Assembly: GCA_035540955.1 (NCBI GenBank)
Contig: DATLFP010000004.1
Span: 1-15,672 of the forward strand
DNA from: DATLFP01 sp035540955
GTDB taxonomy: Bacteria > Actinomycetota > Acidimicrobiia > Acidimicrobiales > CADCSY01
Length of the DNA: 15,672 nucleotides
Reading direction: 5' to 3'
Positions 1 through 5,909 of the stretch are shown piece by piece. A program made the translations under genes and the position numbers. How positions within the stretch are numbered: position 1 is the first letter of the stretch; each line of letters starts with the position of its first letter. A model generated the notes under the pieces. It was not told the origin of the DNA. It saw nothing but the letters and a program-made list of their open reading frames with translations, and searched no databases.

Positions 1-461
1 CCCGCCGGATCGGTCAACACGTGCCGGACGTCAAGACCCGAGAGGGCGCGCTGGAAGTCAGCGTGCATGTCTCGAGTCGCAGGCTCATCGACGTGTCCCT
101 CGCGGGCGGCGACGTTGTGCACGCAGCGGTCCGCTGACGGCAGCAGCACGGCGTAGTGGAGCTCGTCCAACCCAGTCGATTCAAAGAAGGTCGGCAGCCA
201 CCACGGGCCAAGGACCCCATCGAAGACGGTCTCGTATCCGCCGCTGACGAAGCGGCCGGCTGCGGCGCCCGAGGCGCGGATGACGACCCTGTTCTGATCC
301 GTCGCCTCTGGAAGCCAGGGGGCGACGGCGCCTTGGTCCAGGAACCTGTAGAACGCGTCCCCTCGGATCAGGGCACTGGGCGTGAGTCGAGCCGACACGA
401 GAGAGCTCACGGTCGACTTGCCCGCCCCTGGTGGTCCAGCGATGCAGAGCAGGGGCGACAT
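1..461 (-). CDS. P-loop kinase-like ATPase (AAA_33-type), 3' end cut by window edge
   Basis: The reading frame is open from an ATG at 461 to the left edge, giving 153 visible residues. It begins MSPLLCIAGPPGAGKSTV, so a Walker A motif (GPPGAGKST) sits at residues 9-17, directly after a first beta strand. This is the layout of small P-loop kinases of the AAA_33/zeta-toxin-like type. Further visible features are an RGDAFYRFL segment near residue 33, suggesting an acidic substrate-side residue, and a later segment ending in DVRHVLTDPA. The start is fixed by the Walker A strand beginning at residue 4. It lies 6 bases downstream of the DinB-family gene, so the two are probably co-transcribed. Substrate is unknown: phosphorylation of a small molecule or nucleotide is an inference from the fold. 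The C-terminal part is outside the window. Confidence 0.8.
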   Translation of the reverse strand, partial: MSPLLCIAGPPGAGKSTVSSLVSARLTPSALIRGDAFYRFLDQGAVAPWLPEATDQNRVVIRASGAAAGRFVSGGYETVFDGVLGPWWLPTFFESTGLDELHYAVLLPSADRCVHNVAAREGHVDEPATRDMHADFQRALSGLDVRHVLTDPA

Positions 462-467
462 CGAACC

Positions 468-980
468 TCATTCGCCCACGGCGCCGTCGATCGCCTCGCG
501 GAGGAGATCGGCATGGCCGTTGTGGCGCGCGTACTCCTCGATCATGTGGGTCAGGATCCACCGGAGGGTGACCGGACCATCGTGGGGATGGTCAAAGCTC
601 CGGTCGAGCGACTCGCTCTCGGCAACGATGCGGCGGGAGCGGTCGACCTCCTCCCGCCAGAAGCGGAACGATTCGGCGACGTCGGCCCTCTCGACCTCCC
701 AGTCGGTGTCGCTGAGGTCGGGACCGTGGTGCCAGTAGTGCAACGAAGGCGTCTGACCGTCGAGCAGGATGTGGAACCAGTTCTGCTCGACGTCGGTCAG
801 GTGTCGTACGAGGCCGAGGAGCGACATCGCTGTCGTGGCGAGCGGTCGCTGGCGCAGCTGCTCGTCGGAAAGTCCGTCGCACTTCCACTCGAGCGTGGCG
901 CGCTGGAAGTCGAGGAAGCCGACGAGCGTGGCCCGCTCGTCGCCGGTGTAAGGCGGCTCAGGCCGCTCGTCATCCTTCAT
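468..980 (-). CDS. DinB-like (DUF664) family protein
   Basis: 170 residues, the usual length for DUF664 proteins of the DinB/YfiT four-helix-bundle superfamily, which often bind a divalent metal and in actinobacteria are linked to mycothiol-dependent chemistry. The sequence shows the typical N-terminal block GDERATLVGFLDFQRATLEW (residues 13-32), LVRHLTDVEQNWF around residue 58-69, and the C-terminal HMIEEYARHNGHADLLREA block. Candidate metal-binding histidines are H60, H153 and H156, with H145 nearby. The gene ends 6 bases before the P-loop kinase-like gene, suggesting one transcript. Its ATG overlaps, as ATGA, the stop of a short Trp-rich reading frame upstream that I do not call as a gene. 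Family assignment is firm; the actual reaction is not known. Confidence 0.88.
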   Translation of the reverse strand: MKDDERPEPPYTGDERATLVGFLDFQRATLEWKCDGLSDEQLRQRPLATTAMSLLGLVRHLTDVEQNWFHILLDGQTPSLHYWHHGPDLSDTDWEVERADVAESFRFWREEVDRSRRIVAESESLDRSFDHPHDGPVTLRWILTHMIEEYARHNGHADLLREAIDGAVGE

Positions 981-1146
981 GTCGACCGTACCGTGGCTCG
1001 TCGGGCCTGACGCTGCAACCGATTAGGCGCTCCGAACGCGCACTCGAGAGCACGAGCCCAATGGGCGCGCCAAGCGTCCGCCATCGGCGCGTATCGAGCG
1101 CCGCAAGGATCGTCCTGGTCGGCTCGCCACCAGATCGCCGACTCCG

Positions 1147-1767
1147 CTACTCCTTCAGAACGGTACCGGGCCCCTCATCGAGCCGGCGGCCGATGCGATC
1201 GACGCATTCGTCCGGCGACAGTTGCGACGTGTCGAGCTCGATGTCGTAGGTCAGCGAGCGTGCCGCAGCGTCGTGCATCTCGACTGCACGCCGGACGTCG
1301 TCGTCCACGGACTCGCGCTGCTGGCCCCATGTCTGGCCTCGACGTTCCCAGATGACGTCTATCGGTGCATTCACACCGACGAACAGTGTTGGGAGCCCCG
1401 AGAGCTCGCGCTTCGCGATGTCGAGAGTGCCGAGCGGCCTCAGGTAGTTGTCGTGGTGGTAGATGTCCATCACGACGTTGAGACCATTCCGGGCGTGGGC
1501 GGCAGCGGACCCGTAGAGCCCCGCGTAGAGCGCCGGAACCGCGTCGACGAGCTCTGTGTAGGGGGCGCGGCCGTCGACGTCCCGAACGTCCTCTGGACGC
1601 TCTGGCCGAAGACCAACACCCGGCTTGTACCGGGACGGCGTCGCCTGGATGTGCAGGTCCATGCCGATGTGCATCCAGATTCCGTCGAGCGTCTCCTGGA
1701 CCTTCGCGGCGATCGTGGACTTGCCAGCTCGCGAGGGGCCACTGAGCACCACGACCGTTCCCAACAT
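1147..1767 (-). CDS. Chloramphenicol phosphotransferase-like P-loop kinase
   Basis: 206 residues, somewhat longer than the roughly 180-residue chloramphenicol 3-O-phosphotransferase of Streptomyces venezuelae. A Walker A motif GPSRAGKST lies at residues 10-18. It is followed by WMHIGMDLHIQATP, in which Asp37 occupies the position of the catalytic Asp37 of that enzyme (compared from memory). The C-terminal part LFVGVNAPIDVIWERR, then VEMHDAAARSLTYDIELDTS, matches the family order of lid-region arginines, a conserved His and the final YDxxxDT strand. It probably phosphorylates a small hydroxylated molecule. Chloramphenicol resistance itself is not shown, since many family members are housekeeping kinases of unknown substrate. 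The gene stands alone: 166 bases separate it from the downstream DinB gene, and about 390 bases without a gene lie upstream. Confidence 0.82.
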   Translation of the reverse strand: MLGTVVVLSGPSRAGKSTIAAKVQETLDGIWMHIGMDLHIQATPSRYKPGVGLRPERPEDVRDVDGRAPYTELVDAVPALYAGLYGSAAAHARNGLNVVMDIYHHDNYLRPLGTLDIAKRELSGLPTLFVGVNAPIDVIWERRGQTWGQQRESVDDDVRRAVEMHDAAARSLTYDIELDTSQLSPDECVDRIGRRLDEGPGTVLKE

Positions 1768-2155
1768 GAGGTCCGACGGTACTGGCGGGAAGCGGTCTCG
1801 CCCGGTTCAGCCGGCTGGGCGGCAAGCCGTCGTCTGAGCGCCTGACCGCACCATCCCAGCGCCAGCGCGACTCCCGACGCGGTCGTACACATCGACGGTC
1901 GAGGCACCGACGAACCGCACAGATCGCGCGCTCAATATCGCGGCGGCATGTCCATCCAGAGGTGCGCGCTAACTAACGGCGCGTACTCGCGCTGCCTGGT
2001 CGTCGTCACCGGCACGGCCGACACCGCGGAAGATCCGGCAATCGGCACGCGCCTTCAGAAGCTCGTCGTATCCAGTCCGGCTGTACCGGCATGGTTGCGA
2101 CGAGAACTCACGCGCACTCATGTGCCGATCTCCGCGCCCCCGAGGGCTGTGGCTC
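1768..2155. other. Stretch of about 390 bases with no supported gene
   Basis: This lies between the start of the phosphotransferase-like gene and the stop of the broken toxin gene. I see no reading frame with recognisable protein character, no tRNA-like cloverleaf, no tandem repeats and no clear terminator. It must hold the promoter of the phosphotransferase-like gene. A TACCGT hexamer 8 bases before its ATG is a weak candidate only. Confidence 0.6.
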
Positions 2156-2555
2156 CTACTCCTCGAGGGAGGGCGGGTGCAGGCGGCGTTCAAGCCATCG
2201 AGCCACGGCCGGTTCGTCGAGCTCCCCGGCGGCGATGGAGAGGACGGTGTTCACGGCGTCGTCGCCGGTCGCGGTCAGCTCGTAGCTGTTCAGGGCGCAG
2301 AACATCGTGAGGGACTGCCACGCGAGCCGCTTGTTTGCCGTCGATGAGGGGGTGGTTCTTGGCGATCCGAACGACGAGCACGGCGGCCTTGTCGACGAAG
2401 TCGGGATAGAAGTCCTCGTCGCCGAAGCCGGCTTGCGGGGCGTGCAGCGCGGAGTCGAGAAGGTCGAGTCGAGCGGACCGCGCCAGCGTCTCGATGTCGG
2501 TGCCGGTGACCGCTTCGGCGATCGCGAGTGCCTCGGCGAGGCTGAGGTATCTCAC
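2156..2555 (-). pseudogene. doc: Doc/Fic-family death-on-curing toxin, frameshifted in the Fic motif
   Basis: The gene starts at a GTG overlapping the antitoxin stop (GTGA, 2552-2555). The first 72 residues are a clean Doc protein: YLSLAEALAIAE, ARLDLLDSALHAPQAGFG, YPDFVDKAAVLVVRIAKNHP. The frame then reads HPLIDGKQAARVAV, where the family has HPLIDGNKRLAW. The coding strand shows GGC AAA CAA GCG. Removing one A of the AAA (2334-2336) restores HPLIDGNKRLAWQSLTMFCA and a normal Doc C-terminus ending ARWLERRLHPPSLEE at the TAG of 2156-2158, for 132 residues in all. Unshifted, translation runs on to 2190 as Arg-rich nonsense. Intact Doc uses the Fic motif to phosphorylate EF-Tu and stop translation; here N, K and R of that motif are lost. 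The rest of the gene has no further damage, so the change is recent or a sequencing error. Confidence 0.85.
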
Positions 2556-2764
2556 TCGGCGAGGCGGTCGAGGATCTCCTTGTCGCGCTCGGTCAACGCG
2601 CGGAGCTTGGCCATGAAGTCCTTGTCTGCCTTCACTCGTTCGATCTCAGCGACAAGCGCGTCGACGACGAGCGCGTTCACGCTGGTCCCCCGTCCACGGG
2701 CCACCGCTTCGGCGGTCTCAGCGAGGTCCTCGGGGAGGCGCACGGTCGTCGTCTTGCGGGCCAT
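2552..2764 (-). CDS. Ribbon-helix-helix antitoxin partner of Doc
   Basis: 70 residues. The N-terminal strand RKTTTVRLPEDLAETAEAVA (residues 3-22), followed by GRGTSVNALVVDALVAEIER, is the ribbon-helix-helix (Arc/MetJ/CopG) DNA-binding fold. The C-terminal helix (DKDFMAKLRALTERDKEIL) is the usual toxin-binding tail. Antitoxin upstream of a Doc toxin with a 4-base GTGA overlap is the standard translationally coupled type II arrangement, and such antitoxins normally repress their own promoter. No Shine-Dalgarno is visible, and a TAGCAT hexamer sits exactly 7-12 bases before the ATG, which fits a leaderless transcript. With the toxin frameshifted, the antitoxin may now act only as a repressor or as protection against a related toxin. 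Confidence 0.87.
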   Translation of the reverse strand: MARKTTTVRLPEDLAETAEAVARGRGTSVNALVVDALVAEIERVKADKDFMAKLRALTERDKEILDRLAE

Positions 2765-2770
2765 GCCATC

Positions 2771-2785
2771 ATGCTATCGCGCGAT
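2771..2785 (-). promoter_or_regulatory. Candidate leaderless promoter and operator of the toxin-antitoxin operon
   Basis: Read on the minus strand, TAGCAT (2776-2771) is placed at -12 to -7 if transcription starts at the A of the antitoxin ATG (2764). It is flanked and partly overlapped by a perfect 10-base palindrome, ATCGCGCGAT (2776-2785). A ribbon-helix-helix antitoxin binding there would cover the -10 element, which is the usual autoregulation geometry. No convincing -35 was seen. The assignment is by inference. Confidence 0.35.
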
Positions 2786-2885
2786 CAGGGGACACCGAAC
2801 GGCGGCGCCAAATGCCATCGACGCGGGCGTTGTTGCAGCTGGCCTTGCAGAGGAAGATTCGGCCAGTCGGAAGTGCCGCCGTGCG

Positions 2886-3254
2886 TCAGTCGTCGGGGAT
2901 CGGGTTGTCGAGGTACTTGGGGTTGGCGATCGCGAGCTTGTCGTGGACGGTGACCCGCACCGCCGCTGCCACCTCGTCGTAGCGGTCGTCGACGGCGCCG
3001 GACCGGATGGCGTCGGCCAAGGCCCGCTCCGAACCGAAGCCGAGGGCCGCCAGCCGCTCGCCGTGGGCGTCGGCCATCGCCGACCCGTCGCGCAGCTCCC
3101 GCTCGACGGCGGCGAGCGCGTTGGCCGCGACCCGGGCGTGGAACTGGAGCGCACCCGAGGTCTGAGCCATGACGTCGCGCTCGAGGAACTCACGCACCGC
3201 TTCGACGAGCTCCTCCGCCGTGGGGCGACCGTGCATCTCGCGACCCGCGCTCAT
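2886..3254 (-). CDS. DUF6285 domain protein
   Basis: 122 residues from an ATG that overlaps the stop of the phosphotransferase gene (ATGA, 3251-3254). It opens MSAGREMHGRPTAEELVEAV, followed by REFLERDVMAQ, FHARVAANALAAVERELR (residues 38-55), and the C-terminal VHDKLAIANPKYL. These are the recurrent blocks of DUF6285 proteins, small helical proteins regularly encoded next to APH-like phosphotransferases and acyl-CoA dehydrogenases. The 4-base overlap suggests translational coupling and a function tied to the phosphotransferase, perhaps as a partner or accessory subunit, but no biochemical role is established to my knowledge. It is the last gene of the four-gene run starting at the M23 peptidase. 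Confidence 0.82.
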   Translation of the reverse strand: MSAGREMHGRPTAEELVEAVREFLERDVMAQTSGALQFHARVAANALAAVERELRDGSAMADAHGERLAALGFGSERALADAIRSGAVDDRYDEVAAAVRVTVHDKLAIANPKYLDNPIPDD

Positions 3255-4183
3255 GGCAGCAACAGGAGCAGGTCGTGCTCCTGCTCGCACACCCGCCGAC
3301 CGATGGTGGCCAGCTCGACGGAACGGACCATCCCCGACAGGTGGGCGCTCGCCTGCATGTTGCACATCACGCCCCACTTCAGGGTCCCGAGCACCTCCCA
3401 CCAGCGCAGCGCATCGCGGTCGACGGCGGCGCCGGAGCGGGCCTCGTACGCGGCGACGAGGTCGTCGATCTCGCCGAACCCGCCGACTCTCGGCTTCGCG
3501 CCGAACCGCCACGCCTTCGTGCACAGCCAGCCGAGGTCCTCCATCGGGTCGCCGAGGTGGCCGAGCTCCCAGTCGATCACCGCCCGGAGGCCATCGGCGT
3601 CGATGATCAGGTTGCCGAGGCGGAAGTCGCCGTGCACGACGGTGACCGGCGACGACGCCGGCCGGTTCGACTCGAGCCAGCGGAACCCGAGCTCGAAGGC
3701 GGGGCTCGGCACGCCGAGCTGATCGTGCGCGGTCCGGTACTGCGCCACCTGATCGGTCTGCTCGAGGCCGGGCACGGCGTCGTTGGGGATCGAGTGGATG
3801 CCGGCCAGCGCCTCGCCGCACTGGGTCGCGAGCTTGGTCCGGGCGCCGGCGAACTCCTCGTCGCGGAGGATCTTGCGGGCGATGGTCTGGCCTTCGAGGC
3901 GCTCGACGACCATGAACGCGGCGCCGATCGCCGCCCGCTGGTCGTCGGTGGCGTCGTCGTCGGTGGCGAGCACCTCGGCAACCGGCACCCCCACTCGGCG
4001 AGCCTCCCGCAACAAGGCCGACTCCGTCGCGAAGTCGCGGGCGCCCGCCACGCGCTGGCGCTGCAGGATCAGCGGGCGGCCGTCGGCGTCGAAGGCGAAG
4101 GTGTCGCGCGATGCGCCTCCGGAGAGGCGCTTGAGCTCGGTGACCGACGACGCGCCGAGCACCTCGGCAAGCGCTTCCTCCAT
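3251..4183 (-). CDS. APH-like phosphotransferase family protein (ACAD10/11-associated type)
   Basis: 310 residues from the ATG at 4183. The kinase-like fold is visible: a Gly-rich region LSGGASRDTFAF, a lysine-lacking ILQRQR strand, VVHGDFRLGNLII (Brenner motif HGDxxxxN, with H184, D186 and N191), and VIDWELGHLGDPMEDLGWL with the metal-binding Asp204. The DPMEDLGW signature is typical of the subfamily related to the N-terminal kinase domain of ACAD10/11. Those enzymes phosphorylate 4-hydroxyacyl-CoA substrates during hydroxy-acid catabolism, so an acyl-CoA-type substrate is more likely than an antibiotic. A start 60 bases further up (4243) is possible but would overlap the nucleotidyltransferase by 50 bases and add a non-conserved tail. 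The gene ends overlapping the DUF6285 gene. No acyl-CoA dehydrogenase is present in the window. Confidence 0.87.
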   Translation of the reverse strand: MEEALAEVLGASSVTELKRLSGGASRDTFAFDADGRPLILQRQRVAGARDFATESALLREARRVGVPVAEVLATDDDATDDQRAAIGAAFMVVERLEGQTIARKILRDEEFAGARTKLATQCGEALAGIHSIPNDAVPGLEQTDQVAQYRTAHDQLGVPSPAFELGFRWLESNRPASSPVTVVHGDFRLGNLIIDADGLRAVIDWELGHLGDPMEDLGWLCTKAWRFGAKPRVGGFGEIDDLVAAYEARSGAAVDRDALRWWEVLGTLKWGVMCNMQASAHLSGMVRSVELATIGRRVCEQEHDLLLLLP

Positions 4184-4193
4184 CGCCGGGAAC

Positions 4194-4838
4194 CTAGCCT
4201 CGAGCCCGAGCGAGCAGTCCCTTCTCGTTGAGCACCCACTCACCCCGCTCCGCCAACCGGGCGTGCGCCTCCTCGATGGCCGCCCGGGCCCGCATCGCCT
4301 GCTCCATCACGTCGTCCCCGCGCCGAGCGTGCATGTCGGCGTACAGCAGGCTGAAGTCGCGCCGCGACCGCCAGTGCAGCGGAGCGCTGCGCCGCAGGGC
4401 ATCCGGATAGCGATCGACGCGGAACGGCAGCGTGCCTCGCAGCGGCCGGCTCAGCGCGACCTCCCCGACGAGCACGGTCGTGTCGAAGCCGGCGAGATAG
4501 CCGCCCAGCAGCTCGACCTTGAACCGACCGGCGTCCGCCTCCGCGATCCAGTGCCGTACCGCGCTGATCTCGCGATAGATGAGATCGACCTTCGTGCCCT
4601 CGACGTCCAACCACGCGCCGCCGTCCATGAGCGGGGACCACTCCCCCGGCGCGAACACCTGGCCGTCGTAGCCGAGGTCGCGCACGTGAGCAGGGTCGAG
4701 CGTCGCGTCGTAGTAGAGGCCGAGGTCCCAGTCGGCGTCGGGACCGTCGGTCCCCGTCGCACGGGAGCCGCCGAGCACGACGGCGACGACGTTGGGGATG
4801 CCGATCAGCCGGTCGGCGAGTGCATCGAGGTCGAACAC
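4194..4838 (-). CDS. Nucleotidyltransferase-domain protein (pol-beta-like superfamily)
   Basis: 214 residues from a GTG. The pol-beta-like nucleotidyltransferase core is plain: VVAVVLGGSRATGTDGPDAD (residues 18-36) carries the GGSxxxG loop, followed by DWDLGLYYD. D36 and D38 are the metal-binding pair, and KVDLIYRE offers the third carboxylate, D85. The C-terminal half is helical (HWRSRRDFSLLYADMHARRG, MRARAAIEEAHARLAERG), as in the aminoglycoside-adenylyltransferase-like members that accept small molecules. It may transfer NMP to a small molecule or protein; no substrate can be named. It starts 10 bases after the M23 peptidase stop and ends 10 bases before the phosphotransferase ATG, so it lies inside one operon. 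Confidence 0.82.
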   Translation of the reverse strand: MFDLDALADRLIGIPNVVAVVLGGSRATGTDGPDADWDLGLYYDATLDPAHVRDLGYDGQVFAPGEWSPLMDGGAWLDVEGTKVDLIYREISAVRHWIAEADAGRFKVELLGGYLAGFDTTVLVGEVALSRPLRGTLPFRVDRYPDALRRSAPLHWRSRRDFSLLYADMHARRGDDVMEQAMRARAAIEEAHARLAERGEWVLNEKGLLARARG

Positions 4839-4848
4839 GGCGCGCTGG

Positions 4849-5853
4849 TCAGCAGTGCTGGCGGAGGGTCGGGTACGGGTTGACGGCCCGCCCGCCCCCG
4901 GGGTGGATCTCGAAGTGGAGGTGTGTCGGCCCGCCCCGAGCGTTGCCAGTGTTGCCGACGTAGCCCAGCACCGTGCCCTGGCTCACCCGTCCGCTGGCGC
5001 CGCTCAGGGACTGCAGGTGGGTGCCGAAGTACGTGTTCCCGTCGTCGCCATGCAGGTAGTACGAGATGCCTCCGAGCCGGGAGTTGTGACCGCGAACCGT
5101 TCCCGAGACCGAGGCGACCACCGGGGTGCCGCGGGGAGCGAGGATGTCGGTCCCCTTGTGCGTGCGGCCGCCCGATCGGGGCTGACCCCAGTCGTTCGTG
5201 AACGCCCGCGGTCCCTGCACCGGGCACATCCAGCTACCGCCGCCGGCGATGAAGGTCGGCCCTCGCGACGAGGAGCGCGCCGCGGCGCGCGACCGAGCGC
5301 GCGCCGCCTGCTCGGCCTCCCGTCGCTTGCGCTCTGCTTCGAGCCGCTCGAGCTTCTGCAGCTCGGCGAACGCGGCGTTGACCCGACCCTGCATCGTGTC
5401 GACCAGCGCCAGCTGTGACGCCCGAGCGGCATCGAGCTGGCTCCGCACGACGCTGAGGTCCTCGGCCATGCGCCGGTACTCGTCGAGCGCGTCGTCGTCG
5501 CCGAGGCTGACGAACCGAGCGAGCGTGTTGGCCCGCGTCGACGCCGCCAGGTCGGCTTCGAGGACCATGGCGGACTGCCCGCCCCGGATGTACTCCTGCA
5601 CCGCCCGCTCCTTGACGATCCCGCTCAGCGCGCCGAGCGCGGCGGTCGTCTGCGCGAAGTGCGCCTCGAGACCCAGGATCTGCTGCTCGAGCTCGGCCTG
5701 GCGGGACTTGGCCGCCGCGAGCTCACGCGCCGCGCTGTTGGCCCGAGCCTTGGCTCGATCGAGGTCGGCCTGGGACGCGCCGGCAGGGGTCGGCACGGTC
5801 GCCGACAGGGAGATGAGCGCGGCTGCGAGGAGCGCAGCGAGGACCGCCCGCAC
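4849..5853 (-). CDS. Secreted M23 family metallopeptidase with coiled-coil
   Basis: 334 residues from a GTG. An N-terminal Sec signal peptide (MRAVLAALLAAALISLSATV, then PTPAGA) is followed by two long Ala/Glu/Arg-rich helical stretches (about residues 28-72 and 125-195) that should form an EnvC/RipC-like coiled coil. A C-terminal LytM/M23 domain (about 208-334) has the zinc ligands in HKGTD (H232, D236) and HLHFEIH (H313), with catalytic-site histidines H279 (YFGTHL) and H311. All motifs are intact, so an active endopeptidase on peptidoglycan cross-links is expected, acting outside the membrane in division or wall remodelling. A TAGGGT hexamer (5862-5867, minus) just upstream is a weak -10 candidate. 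It is the first gene of the run M23, nucleotidyltransferase, phosphotransferase, DUF6285. Confidence 0.9.
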   Translation of the reverse strand: MRAVLAALLAAALISLSATVPTPAGASQADLDRAKARANSAARELAAAKSRQAELEQQILGLEAHFAQTTAALGALSGIVKERAVQEYIRGGQSAMVLEADLAASTRANTLARFVSLGDDDALDEYRRMAEDLSVVRSQLDAARASQLALVDTMQGRVNAAFAELQKLERLEAERKRREAEQAARARSRAAARSSSRGPTFIAGGGSWMCPVQGPRAFTNDWGQPRSGGRTHKGTDILAPRGTPVVASVSGTVRGHNSRLGGISYYLHGDDGNTYFGTHLQSLSGASGRVSQGTVLGYVGNTGNARGGPTHLHFEIHPGGGRAVNPYPTLRQHC

Positions 5854-5909
5854 GGGTCGTCACCCTAGACGTAACGCAACCGCAACACACCCTCGGGTCC
5901 TGCGCACGA

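Noticed and set aside
156..1010. Long plus-strand reading frame opposite the kinase and DinB genes
   Set aside because: It is a GC-driven antisense frame. The opposite strand holds a Walker A motif and a clear DUF664 protein, while this translation has no recognisable domain.
1969..2193. 74-residue minus-strand frame upstream of the phosphotransferase-like gene
   Set aside because: Low similarity to any protein character, an Arg/Ser-rich N-terminus, overlap with the true C-terminus of the Doc frame, and no ribosome site.
2331..2339. Programmed ribosomal frameshift in doc
   Set aside because: Restoring the frame needs a +1 shift, and there is no typical slow codon, stop codon or strong stimulatory structure at the site; mutation or read error is simpler.
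2190..2555. Taking the uncorrected 121-residue Doc frame as an intact gene
   Set aside because: After residue 72 it becomes Arg-rich nonsense, whereas the alternative frame continues a textbook Doc C-terminus to 2156.
5854..5909. Intrinsic terminator between the surface-protein gene and the M23 gene
   Set aside because: No stable hairpin followed by a T-run was found in the 56-base gap, so read-through cannot be excluded.
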